Position numbers and translations under genes: made by a program
Shown here: in pieces, positions 24,770-32,666 of the stretch
Layout: each line of letters begins with the position of its first letter
How positions within the stretch are numbered: the stretch's first letter is position 1
Origin: Mojavia pulchra JT2-VF2
GTDB lineage: Bacteria; Cyanobacteriota; Cyanobacteriia; Cyanobacteriales; Nostocaceae
DNA length: 37,288 bases
Direction: 5' to 3'
NCBI GenBank assembly: GCA_019359325.1
Contig: JAHHHN010000044.1
Span: forward strand, 1-37,288
Notes under the pieces: model-generated
What the model was told of the DNA's origin: nothing
The model's input: only the letters and a program-made list of their open reading frames with translations
Database searches by the model: none

Positions 24770-25951
24770 ATGACTTCTAATAAGAAATATAAGCTCGCGG
24801 TTTTAGCAATTGATGGAGGTGGCATTAGAGGTATTGTTCCAGCTAAGATTTTAGCTAAAATTGAAGACATAACAGGCGAGCCAATACACAAACTATTCGA
24901 TTTAATTGCAGGAACTTCAACAGGAGGAATCTTGTCTTTAGGTCTTGTCAAACCAAATGAAGATGGAAATGAAGCAAAGTTTAGCGCTCAATACATAGCG
25001 AATTTATATGAGAATGAGAGAGAAAAGATTTTTAAGAAGCAAGATAAGCTTAATTTGCCCGCACCGCTCGACAAATTGCCGCACAATAAATTGGTATTAT
25101 TTAAATTGTTACAACTTTTACGCTCCTTGCCTCTTCCATTTACATTTAATCCAGAAGAACTACTTGGCCCTAAATTCACACGAAGTGAGAAAATTAATAC
25201 TATTAATACTTTGCTTGGAGAAACACCTCTAAATCAAGCACTGACAGAAATTATCATTACTAGCTATGCCATCGAAAAACGAAAACCATTTTTGTTTACA
25301 AGTAATCCATACAAGGAGTTAAAATCTGAAAATTTCTACAGAATTTGCTCAAACTATAAAATGTATCATGCGGCTCTGGCCACTTCAGCAGCACCAACGT
25401 ATTTTAGACCTTATGATTCGGACTTTATAAGTAGTAATATAGAAAACGAATTATTTGTCGATGGAGGAGTTATTGCAAATAATCCTACTTCTATCGCCAT
25501 TATAGAGGCTATAGAATCTTATAAAAAACAGATTAACCCTGAGATAGGTTTAAAAGACATTTTAGTAGTTTCACTAGGAACAGGAAGAGCGACTGATAAA
25601 TACTCTAAAGAAACTAAAGAATGGGGATTATTTCAATGGGTCAAACCTTTGATAAACATGGTTTTTAACGGTCAAAGCGAAATAATTGATTACCAAATGG
25701 AACATTTATTATCAAAGGAACAATATTACCGATTTCAGTTTAAGTGTGAAAAAAGACCATCGCAGCCTAATACTGATCAAAAATATTATGTAAGTGAGGC
25801 AATGGATGATACAAGTGAAGAAAATATTGAGGAATTAAAAAAAGCTGCCGATAAATTGATTAAAGAACAATCTAGTGACTTAACAAAGTTGTGTGAAGTT
25901 TTAAAAGCCTCATTGGAAACTAGAGAACTACGAAATAATAGGAAAATCTAG
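24770..25951 (+). CDS. Patatin-like phospholipase
   Basis: 393 residues with a good ribosome binding site. The oxyanion loop is D15-G-G-G-I-R-G21, the nucleophile elbow G48-T-S50-T-G-G, and the dyad aspartate D231 (FVDGGV), so it should hydrolyse acyl ester bonds of membrane lipids. The TSAAPTYFRPY stretch (about 205) is typical. No signal peptide or membrane segment. CapV-type patatins are effectors in CBASS defence, but no cyclase, NucC or Cap2/3 neighbour is visible. The next gene, 179 bp on, is a protein kinase in the same direction. Confidence 0.92.
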   Translation: MTSNKKYKLAVLAIDGGGIRGIVPAKILAKIEDITGEPIHKLFDLIAGTSTGGILSLGLVKPNEDGNEAKFSAQYIANLYENEREKIFKKQDKLNLPAPLDKLPHNKLVLFKLLQLLRSLPLPFTFNPEELLGPKFTRSEKINTINTLLGETPLNQALTEIIITSYAIEKRKPFLFTSNPYKELKSENFYRICSNYKMYHAALATSAAPTYFRPYDSDFISSNIENELFVDGGVIANNPTSIAIIEAIESYKKQINPEIGLKDILVVSLGTGRATDKYSKETKEWGLFQWVKPLINMVFNGQSEIIDYQMEHLLSKEQYYRFQFKCEKRPSQPNTDQKYYVSEAMDDTSEENIEELKKAADKLIKEQSSDLTKLCEVLKASLETRELRNNRKI

Positions 25952-26130
25952 TACTCCATCGAATGAACTTTAGTAGATGCCTAAAAGTTTGTTTTTGCAT
26001 CTTCAAGGCACGCTCATTCAAGCTAAAGTTCTCATTACAAGCAGTATTGCCGTGCAAAGTTTACGGCAGAACATTACCACAGTAAAAACTATTAGGTTCA
26101 ACTAGCCAATAACAAGAAGGAAATCGAAAG

Positions 26131-27003
26131 ATGATTTTGCCACAGAACCATAAGTTAAAAAATGGTAAATATACTATTTGTGACCATTGGCGAACAGGAG
26201 GCTATGGTGTTATTTATAAAGCAAAAGATAGAGATTTAAATAATGAGATTGTGGCCATTAAAACTTTAAGGCAAGACGTAAGTCCACAACAATACAAGGA
26301 AAATTTAGAAAGGCTTAAAAGAGAAAGGGATACATTGAATAGGTTGTTAGGCCATGCTAATATTGTTAAGTACTATGAATATTTTGAAGAAGAAAAAGTA
26401 CATTATCTAGTCATGGAGTTCCTTGACGGAAAGAATTTGTCTGAATTATTGCAACAAAAAGGAAAATTAAAATATTGTTTTGTATTTGATTACATTTACC
26501 AAATTGGGTTAGCATTAAAATATATGCATGATAAAGATTTGGTACATCGAGATATTCAACCAAAGAACATCATGATAGAGAAAACTAAAGTAAAAAATAG
26601 AGCTGTTCTCATTGATTTTGGTATTGTGAAATATAGATATTTAATTACAAATGAGCATCCCTCTATTCAGAATTTTACTCATCATGAACAAAAGGGTGGT
26701 ATCTTTAACAAGAAATTAGATGTTTATGGTTTAGCTGCTTGTTTATATAACGCTCTTACCAATGAGTTTCCGACAGATTCAGGAGAGCGTGTTCGCAGAC
26801 AAAGACGCGGAGAGCAGGATTTAAAACCACCTAGAACCCACAATCGAAGTATCAGGCAGGATGTGAATGATGTAATACTCAAAGGCATGGATTTAGAACT
26901 TGAAAATGTACCGTCAATCGAGAAGTGGTTAAATCAGCTCCCCAAACCGCTACACTGGCGCTGGCAGCAGTTGGTAAATTGGCTACACAACTTTTTCCGG
27001 TGA
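26131..27003 (+). CDS. Divergent serine/threonine protein kinase
   Basis: 290 residues, nearly all kinase domain. Seen: Gly loop GGYG (23-26), K44 in VAIK, H139-R-D141 with N146, and D162-F-G164. Two oddities: the catalytic-loop lysine of HRDxK is Gln143 (HRDIQPKN), and the APE motif reads HHEQ. The ATP-binding Lys and both catalytic Asp remain, so weak activity is possible. The C-terminus has an amphipathic Trp-rich helix (HWRWQQLVNWLHNFF) that could bind membrane or a partner. The preceding patatin gene makes a lipase-kinase pair; a link is inferred only from position. Confidence 0.85.
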   Translation: MILPQNHKLKNGKYTICDHWRTGGYGVIYKAKDRDLNNEIVAIKTLRQDVSPQQYKENLERLKRERDTLNRLLGHANIVKYYEYFEEEKVHYLVMEFLDGKNLSELLQQKGKLKYCFVFDYIYQIGLALKYMHDKDLVHRDIQPKNIMIEKTKVKNRAVLIDFGIVKYRYLITNEHPSIQNFTHHEQKGGIFNKKLDVYGLAACLYNALTNEFPTDSGERVRRQRRGEQDLKPPRTHNRSIRQDVNDVILKGMDLELENVPSIEKWLNQLPKPLHWRWQQLVNWLHNFFR

Positions 27004-27036
27004 GCTACACATCACATCTAGAACACCGATTCAGTA

Positions 27037-27138
27037 ATGGCAGAACAAAAGAAAAATCAGCCCAGAAAGAAGTCGATAATGGAGAAGAAAGCAGCGTATC
27101 TGTTTGCAGGTATGATTATCAGCGAGTTAGCTTTCTAG
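27037..27138 (+). CDS. Possible 33-residue basic/hydrophobic peptide
   Basis: A frame 33 bp after the kinase encodes a basic N-terminus (MAEQKKNQPRKKS) then a short hydrophobic run (AYLFAGMIISELAF). It could be a small membrane-associated peptide co-transcribed with the kinase, or chance. No strong ribosome binding site. Confidence 0.25.
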   Translation: MAEQKKNQPRKKSIMEKKAAYLFAGMIISELAF

Positions 27139-27149
27139 TCAATCAGTAA

Positions 27150-28652
27150 TTAAGCATCAAAAGAAATCGGCTTACCTTTGAAATGATTGTAAATATCCTC
27201 TGGGTTAAACCAACTTGGCAGTGTACGCTCTGCATCCTTTAATTCCTCACCATTATCATCAAGCAAGCCACGAACAATCTTGACTCTGGGTAGTGGGGTT
27301 TTACCGTTAGCTGAGAATTTTTGAATGAGGATTGTACCCGACTCCCTCATTGCTTGTGTTTTTTCTGGATAGCTGGAATTCGTGTCATTGTGAGTAATAC
27401 CAGTCACATAAACCTTTGCTTTTCTAGTGTCTGTCAAATGCAGTTTATAAAACTTTTCGGCGGGTTCACCAATCAATGATTTTAAGTTAGTGTACTCATC
27501 AATAAGCACTTGTTCAGGCGTTATAGTCGTAGATTGCTCATGGTCATTCTTCCCTTTAATTCTTAATAGCCAATGCTCACACAGACCATCAAGGGCAGTA
27601 CCTATTTCTAACTCGGACTCGGCAATATTTTGAGTCTCAAGATATCGCCATGCTTTAGAGTTGTCCCCAGTCGCGTGGCGGTCAATTAAGTAATAAATGG
27701 GAATTCCTAAACAATGTTTTCTCACAATAGCTATAGCCGCGCTCGTGTAAGTTTTACCTGACCCCTGGCGACCGATTAACCACAGTGGGGTTAGGTTGTC
27801 GATAATCTTCCACAACCAGCCGTCCTCATGAGCTTTGAGCGCTTGTATGAGTTCAGTTGCTCGTTGCTGGTCAACAGATTGATTGCTGTTACTGTCTGCA
27901 CTAACGTCCTTAGTTTTGCCCTCAATCTTGCTGCGTTCCTGGTCAGCTTTAGCTTTATCTCGGAAATTTTCAGCAACGGTTTTATCAGCTACAGAGTCAG
28001 CAACCGCGAACTGTTTTTTAGTGTTATGAAATTGCAAATCTTCAAGCTCTGCTTGTCGCTGGTACTGTATCCGCAATTCATCAAGTGAAATATAACCGGA
28101 TTCGACTAATTGATTGTCAGCACGTCGGTCAATGTCCTTTTTATGCTTGTCCTTAATGCGCTCTGATTCATGTGACTGCAAATCGCGCTTAGTCCGAGTA
28201 ACTAACCCTTGACGCTTAATGGTTGTCTTAAAATCTTCCAAACGTTTAAAGCTTTCATCATTGTCAATTTCATCTTTTGCAGCCCAGCAGTAGTAACCCA
28301 TCCAGGCTAGAGCAGGCGCGACTAATAACCACAGACTCGGATTATCGGATGGAGCCAACTCTTTAGTAATGAAAGCACTTTCAGGCAGAGACACAACATC
28401 ATTAAACTGTCGTGATTTCCATACTTCTGTGAGCAATCTGTACTTGAAACGGCAGTATTTGTTATTAAGTGCCGATTGCGATTCTTCCGGGTTATCATAA
28501 TACTTAATTGTGCGTTTGTTGGCTGTTACAGGACAGAACCGCACTTCAGTAAATTGATAAGGGCGGGGTGTCTGCCCGTAGTAATAAGCGCTCGCCAGCC
28601 CTAAAAGTAAAGCTGTGCCAGCACCAACTTTTAGTAGTGATTGAGTCTTCAT
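27150..28652 (-). CDS. Membrane-anchored P-loop ATPase (unassigned, HerA/FtsK- or Zot-like?)
   Basis: 500 residues. A membrane segment at about 5-25 (VGAGTALLLGLASAYYYG) is followed by an 80-residue extracytoplasmic-type stretch with two Cys (FCPV, KYCRF), then a second membrane segment at about 105-125 (LWLLVAPALAWMGYYCW). A long charged coiled coil spans about 130-255. The ATPase domain has Walker A G294-R-Q-G-S-G-K300-T and Walker B VLIDEYTNL (about 385). The arrangement, two N-terminal helices and a cytoplasmic motor, recalls conjugation coupling proteins and, less closely, filamentous-phage Zot/pI proteins. Its start overlaps the upstream gene's stop by 4 bp. It is the last gene of the minus-strand run. 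Confidence 0.75.
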   Translation of the reverse strand: MKTQSLLKVGAGTALLLGLASAYYYGQTPRPYQFTEVRFCPVTANKRTIKYYDNPEESQSALNNKYCRFKYRLLTEVWKSRQFNDVVSLPESAFITKELAPSDNPSLWLLVAPALAWMGYYCWAAKDEIDNDESFKRLEDFKTTIKRQGLVTRTKRDLQSHESERIKDKHKKDIDRRADNQLVESGYISLDELRIQYQRQAELEDLQFHNTKKQFAVADSVADKTVAENFRDKAKADQERSKIEGKTKDVSADSNSNQSVDQQRATELIQALKAHEDGWLWKIIDNLTPLWLIGRQGSGKTYTSAAIAIVRKHCLGIPIYYLIDRHATGDNSKAWRYLETQNIAESELEIGTALDGLCEHWLLRIKGKNDHEQSTTITPEQVLIDEYTNLKSLIGEPAEKFYKLHLTDTRKAKVYVTGITHNDTNSSYPEKTQAMRESGTILIQKFSANGKTPLPRVKIVRGLLDDNGEELKDAERTLPSWFNPEDIYNHFKGKPISFDA

Positions 28653-29242
28653 GACTTGGATTTGTGGATGCTGTAAACAACACCGCCTGCCACTAATGCA
28701 CTCACCACAAACACAAGAGTTTTGTCAGATTCTTGCAGACGGTTAAAGTCTTCTACAGTCGCTTTGATGTTGTCATAAGTATGATGTGAGCTTTGCAGCG
28801 TGCTGTAAAAATCGCCTACAGCAGTCCAGAGAATAAAGCATCCAAATATTGTTTGAAATAGAAATTTTATAGCTTTGTCCATGTCCGTAAAAGTCCAGCC
28901 TTCAGGAGATTTATTGACGGTGAACTCCAATAAATCACGATTAACTATTTGATTAATTCCCAACACAATAGCGACCGCAGGCAGTAGACCGGCTGACCCA
29001 GTTGCTATGACTAAATACTTAGCCAAACAATAGGAAGTAACACCCCAGCCGCAAGATTCAATACCTTTGAGAACAGCACGACTACGATTAAGCTTTTCAA
29101 CTTCTTTGGCTTTAAATCTTTTAATAGCTTCAAGTTCATCCAGGGTAAATGCAGTATCAGGAAAGTCTTGATAGAAGCGTGATTGTTCGGTGTCTCCGTC
29201 TTGCAGTTCGATGTCAAGTGAATCTAACATTGTTCTCATCAC
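28649..29242 (-). CDS. Three-helix membrane protein of unknown function
   Basis: 197 residues, GTG at 29242 (or ATG 29239 or 29230). An acidic N-terminus with a helical ELEAIKRFKAKEVEKLNRS stretch precedes membrane segments at about 75-98, 125-145 and 172-192. The stop overlaps the ATPase start by 4 bp, so the two are probably made together and may form one membrane complex. No family recognised. Confidence 0.7.
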   Translation of the reverse strand: MMRTMLDSLDIELQDGDTEQSRFYQDFPDTAFTLDELEAIKRFKAKEVEKLNRSRAVLKGIESCGWGVTSYCLAKYLVIATGSAGLLPAVAIVLGINQIVNRDLLEFTVNKSPEGWTFTDMDKAIKFLFQTIFGCFILWTAVGDFYSTLQSSHHTYDNIKATVEDFNRLQESDKTLVFVVSALVAGGVVYSIHKSKS

Positions 29243-29298
29243 TAATTATTGATTTCCCCTACTGAGCGTTAATCTGTAGGGGATGCAAGCTATCTTCA

Positions 29299-29946
29299 CT
29301 ACTCGAAAATCGTAGAAACAGCAGTGCGGAAGGCTTGGACTAATTTATTAGTCGTGAATGACTTACGAGGCACTAAGTCAAGGTCTGAGCTTTCGCCATA
29401 AGTTAGTAGGTGTTTGGCTTTTTCCATCTCATAAGCCCTATCAGCGTCTAATTGTGCCTTCACGGGTCGGGCATATTGCGATTTAGAAGCCGCTAGATGG
29501 TCAACTTGGCTCATGTGATAGTCGATGTAAGCCTTGAGCTTAATTAAGTCGATGCTTTCTCTGTAACGCTGATTTTCTAGTGTGCGATCTCCGGCCAGCT
29601 TCAATCCAATTTCTGAGCGTTCGTGACCGTACTTTAAATTAGCGAGCGTCAAATCTGCACTGGCCTTATCAATGGCAATACCAGACGCACCAGCTTGTTT
29701 ATAAATTTCAGCTAGTCCTTTGTTGTACTCCTCAGTACCCTTGATGAACGCACTGAGGTTATCTGTAATGTAGGGCATGATGGTTAAAATGCGTTCGCCC
29801 TCGTTGCCCATTTCCCCTACTTTCGTTAGTGCTGCGTCATCGCCATTGATGCAGCCCATGATTAAGCTATCAGCAATCCCTAGCTTTTGCGCCCTTGCCG
29901 TGAGCTTTTTACCGTGCTTGCCGACCATATTCTTGATATGCTTCAC
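29299..29946 (-). CDS. Soluble helical protein of unknown function
   Basis: 215 residues, GTG start with AGGAG 9 bases upstream. The basic N-terminus (KHIKNMVGKHGKKLTARAQK) is followed by mostly helical sequence with no membrane segment. Ala/Lys/Glu-rich helices at about 100-190 could form a coiled coil. Family unknown. It lies between two membrane protein genes in the same run. Confidence 0.7.
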   Translation of the reverse strand: MKHIKNMVGKHGKKLTARAQKLGIADSLIMGCINGDDAALTKVGEMGNEGERILTIMPYITDNLSAFIKGTEEYNKGLAEIYKQAGASGIAIDKASADLTLANLKYGHERSEIGLKLAGDRTLENQRYRESIDLIKLKAYIDYHMSQVDHLAASKSQYARPVKAQLDADRAYEMEKAKHLLTYGESSDLDLVPRKSFTTNKLVQAFRTAVSTIFE

Positions 29947-30040
29947 GTTTGTAACTCCTATATGTGCAACATTCCTTGAGGAACCATTGAGCCAGGGGAG
30001 CCGCCAACGCCATGAGCAACGGTATCCCCACCAGCCCCAT
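29909..30040 (-). CDS. Small single-helix membrane protein
   Basis: 43 residues from ATG 30040. A TTG at 30115 would give 68 residues and overlap the upstream gene. A hydrophobic segment (MGLVGIPLLMALAAPLAQWF) is followed by a basic tail with two Cys. The stop overlaps the next gene's start by 38 bp, so coupling is likely. Its size and shape resemble phage coat or small secretion peptides, but nothing identifies it. Confidence 0.45.
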   Translation of the reverse strand: MGLVGIPLLMALAAPLAQWFLKECCTYRSYKREAYQEYGRQAR

Positions 30041-30074
30041 CAACAAATGCCTGTAAGTGAGCTTGCCTGCTCCT

Positions 30075-30725
30075 TTAGTCGATGATTCCGGCGAAAGATA
30101 ACGCGAGGTCTGCAAACTGGCTTTTGTAATCCTCTGCTGTGGCCTCCATCGCTTGTCGAATCTGCGTCAGTTCACTACCTGCTGCATCGTCCATCTCAGA
30201 TAGCGTTCGCCTAATTTCGTCAGCTTTGCGCCGGATTTTAGCCACTTCCTGATTCTTAAATTCCCTTGCAAAGTGGACGAGTGCGTTAAAAATCGCTTCG
30301 TTTAATTCTTTTCTGGATGCAAAGGTAGAAGCAATGGATACGGTTATCTGTTTCACGTCCGCCGCTTTTAACTCAATCCCCGCGCCCTCGGCAATTTCTG
30401 TAACCAGTGCTTGTTTTTGTTGCTCACTCAGCACAATCTGATTCTCTGATTCTGCGATCTCCAAATGGCTGGATTCAGACTCAACCTGTGCATCTTCTGC
30501 CTCTGCTAAAAGTGCTTCATCAACGGGTTGATCCGTTACTGATAATCTGCTGGCTGCTTTCTCTCTGAGATAGTCAACAGCTTGGCTCAGTTGTTCCTTG
30601 GTGGGATTATCAAGGTCATCGCACTCTACAGCAAGGGCTGCTTGGGTGTAATCATCCTTGGTAAATCCTTGATAACCTTGCTTGTATAAACGAGTACGGA
30701 CATTGTTAGTGAACTTGTTAGACAT
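30075..30725 (-). CDS. Acidic helical protein of unknown function
   Basis: 216 residues, ATG with AAGGAG 10 bases upstream. The N-terminal 55 residues look like a small folded domain (YKQGYQGFTKDDYTQAALA). The centre (about 60-110) is acidic and low-complexity, and the C-terminal 100 residues are helical and probably coiled coil (EVAKIRRKADEIRRTLSEM). No membrane segment. Family unknown. Confidence 0.72.
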   Translation of the reverse strand: MSNKFTNNVRTRLYKQGYQGFTKDDYTQAALAVECDDLDNPTKEQLSQAVDYLREKAASRLSVTDQPVDEALLAEAEDAQVESESSHLEIAESENQIVLSEQQKQALVTEIAEGAGIELKAADVKQITVSIASTFASRKELNEAIFNALVHFAREFKNQEVAKIRRKADEIRRTLSEMDDAAGSELTQIRQAMEATAEDYKSQFADLALSFAGIID

Positions 30726-30737
30726 GATGATTACTCC

Positions 30738-31247
30738 TTATTTGGCTAGTGCTAAAACTTGGGGGAAAGCAGATTTCATGGGCTGCGCTCGTCGGTTGAT
30801 TGCCCACTTCGCAGCGACGAACGCAACAAGAGCTAAATCTTTGCTGTGATACTGCTCCTTGGCACTCAAAGAAAGCCCCGCACGTTCAAACCAGTAGTAA
30901 CGAGTGCTGCGTGGTACGTCCTCAAGATTGATTTTTAGATAGTCGGCAAGAATATTAAAAAACTGTCTGCTGTCGTAGTAAGTATCCAACTCGTAGAAAT
31001 GTCTAAATGCTTGCCAGCGTTCGCTAAACCCTTCACCACGACCTGTAAAACTGCCGTAGCGTCGTTTTAGTCCCGCAAATGCTGAAACTATCTTTTGAGC
31101 ATCCTTCGCCTGTACTTCAAAACTAAAGTGCTGTTTTAAAGTTGCTACCACTCGATACCAAGTAATATCAGCAATCTGTTTATTTAACTCGCGTTCGTAA
31201 AGAAGCTTCAGCTGGCGATACTTACTTACATATTCCTTAGTCGCCAC
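30738..31247 (-). CDS. Hypothetical basic protein
   Basis: 169 residues, GTG start with AGGAG about 6 bases upstream. It is rich in aromatic residues (DTYYDSRQFF, STRYYWFERAGL) and mostly helical. It could bind nucleic acid, judging from its basic charge only. The start lies 12 bp after the stop of the short upstream gene, with the ribosome binding site between. Confidence 0.72.
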   Translation of the reverse strand: MATKEYVSKYRQLKLLYERELNKQIADITWYRVVATLKQHFSFEVQAKDAQKIVSAFAGLKRRYGSFTGRGEGFSERWQAFRHFYELDTYYDSRQFFNILADYLKINLEDVPRSTRYYWFERAGLSLSAKEQYHSKDLALVAFVAAKWAINRRAQPMKSAFPQVLALAK

Positions 31248-31259
31248 ATTTTCTCCTGA

Positions 31260-31436
31260 TCAATATTTAAGTGTGTATAAAATTAACTGCCATTCCGAAT
31301 GAATCCAAGGTTTTTGACATAAGTTATTAGCTGATTCAGGGTATTTGATATGTCCAGTTAGCTGACGACTATCAATAACCTTGGAAAAGAAATCTGACAA
31401 ATGACTCAGAACTTGCTTTTCATCGGCTATAACCAC
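31260..31436 (-). CDS. Short hypothetical protein
   Basis: 58 residues if the GTG at 31436 is used; the frame is open to about 31466. It reads VVIADEKQVLSHLSDFFSK, SRQLTGHIKYPES and ends WQLILYTLKY. The composition looks coding, and the stop sits just before the next gene's ribosome binding site, as expected in a compact operon. Start uncertain. Confidence 0.45.
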   Translation of the reverse strand: MVIADEKQVLSHLSDFFSKVIDSRQLTGHIKYPESANNLCQKPWIHSEWQLILYTLKY

Positions 31437-31496
31437 GCGATAACAATACTTTTCAGGATTTGCGACTTACTAACACTTTCTCGCTTACCCCCACAG

Positions 31497-31778
31497 TTAC
31501 ACCCCTGAATCGCTTAGTTTTTGCGATCGCGTAGCATTCCGCAGGAAGGGTTTGTCATTACAGTAATCGTGTTCCTGTAGTAGTTCGCCCACTGCTTGCA
31601 TGGCATCACCTAGCGTTACATCTGGGTAGTATTCCAGTTGCTTAAATTGGGCTGAGTCTTGGATTTCTCTGAGCCAGCGAGAACTTGCTTCTAATCTTCG
31701 TAATTGATTTTGATTAAGCATTACTTTCTCAAGATGTAGTTCGTTGATTGCTTTTATCAGTGGTGGATTATTTACCAA
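31497..31778 (-). CDS. Small hypothetical protein
   Basis: 93 residues with a TTG start at 31778 that overlaps the upstream stop by 11 bp; an internal ATG (VMLNQNQ) is an alternative. Helical, with QNQLRRLEASSRWLREIQD. No recognised family. Confidence 0.6.
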   Translation of the reverse strand: MVNNPPLIKAINELHLEKVMLNQNQLRRLEASSRWLREIQDSAQFKQLEYYPDVTLGDAMQAVGELLQEHDYCNDKPFLRNATRSQKLSDSGV

Positions 31779-32019
31779 AAGTGAAATCTGTTGTTGGTGC
31801 AGATATTTCTGTAACTACTGTGGGTACTGATTTTGCTAAAGAATCGCGTTCATCAACATCAAAAGCGGGTAAAACTTCCCAAGTAGCTTCTAAATGCCTG
31901 CCGTACCTGGAAAACATTACGTTAATTAGCTCTGTCAAACTTGCTAATTTGGTAGTTTTCAAAAGATGTTCACCCATTTCTAATGCCGCGCCCCTAATCA
32001 CAACTCGCGCTTGAGCCAT
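31768..32019 (-). CDS. Small hypothetical protein, first gene of the minus-strand run
   Basis: 83 residues, ATG 32019 with AAGGA about 9 bases upstream. Helical N-terminus (MAQARVVIRGAALEMGEHLL), Val/Thr-rich C-terminus. Not recognised. It is the gene nearest the shared intergenic region and could be a regulator or structural protein. Confidence 0.6.
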   Translation of the reverse strand: MAQARVVIRGAALEMGEHLLKTTKLASLTELINVMFSRYGRHLEATWEVLPAFDVDERDSLAKSVPTVVTEISAPTTDFTFGK

Positions 32020-32230
32020 ATTTTGAAGTCCTTAAGAATGACTGAAATCATTTGCAGACATAACTGTGAGCATGGTTGCAATCAGATGCCCATGCCAAAA
32101 AACTAGATTCGACGCAATTAGGTTGTTTTTGGTTTTCTAAAAAATTTGCAGACTTAAAGCGTCTTGTCTGTTATTATAGTACCACATGGTACAGGTAGTG
32201 CAAGTGGAACTTTAAGTATTGGTTGTCTAG
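32020..32230. promoter_or_regulatory. Divergent promoter region with operator palindrome
   Basis: Separates the minus-strand run from the plus-strand RHH gene. GTACCACATGGTAC (32179-32192) has 6-bp arms around CA, and overlaps TATTAT/TATAGT sequences (32172-32180) that could be a -10 box. The adjacent ribbon-helix-helix protein is the natural candidate to bind it. Promoter assignment is by eye. Confidence 0.4.
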
Positions 32231-32461
32231 GTGGCACAATCAGTAGAAGTTTATTTATTTGAAATGTCTACTGATAAAGCTAATGACGTATTTATCCGAG
32301 TTTTTTTAAGCTCGGAAATGAGAACCCGCTTTAAAGTCGCTTGCGCTAAAAGTGAAGTCGCCATGAGTGAAAAAGCTAGGGAACTAATTGAGGAATGGAC
32401 TATAAACCAAGAAACTCAAAGCCAAAACTCCTCACAAAGTGAAGACAAAGGGGATAAATGA
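32231..32461 (+). CDS. Ribbon-helix-helix (CopG-like) regulator
   Basis: 76 residues with GTG at 32231; an ATG at 32264 would give 65 and may be the true start. DVFIRVFLSSEMRTRFKVAC forms the beta strand and first helix of a ribbon-helix-helix fold, and AMSEKARELIEEW the second. The tail is Gln/Ser-rich. Likely represses its own promoter and the divergent run, or acts in plasmid copy control. Confidence 0.6.
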   Translation: MAQSVEVYLFEMSTDKANDVFIRVFLSSEMRTRFKVACAKSEVAMSEKARELIEEWTINQETQSQNSSQSEDKGDK

Positions 32462-32666
32462 ATCTTGCTAAAATAAATCCGTTAAATTTGCCTTCTCTGC
32501 CATTAAACGAGCGATCAGCTTGAAATAGCTGACACATATAATTAGCAGAGAAAACTTTTCCTTGCTGGCGTTAGATGGCAACTAACTTATACACCAATCG
32601 ATGAAATCCACCTGCTGTTGCCCATGCAGCCCTAGCAGATAAATTCCCTTCGATGAGAGTTATCTT

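Noticed and set aside
24770-27003. CBASS operon
   Set aside because: A patatin is present, but no cGAS/DncV-like cyclase or Cap2/Cap3 is found in the neighbourhood.
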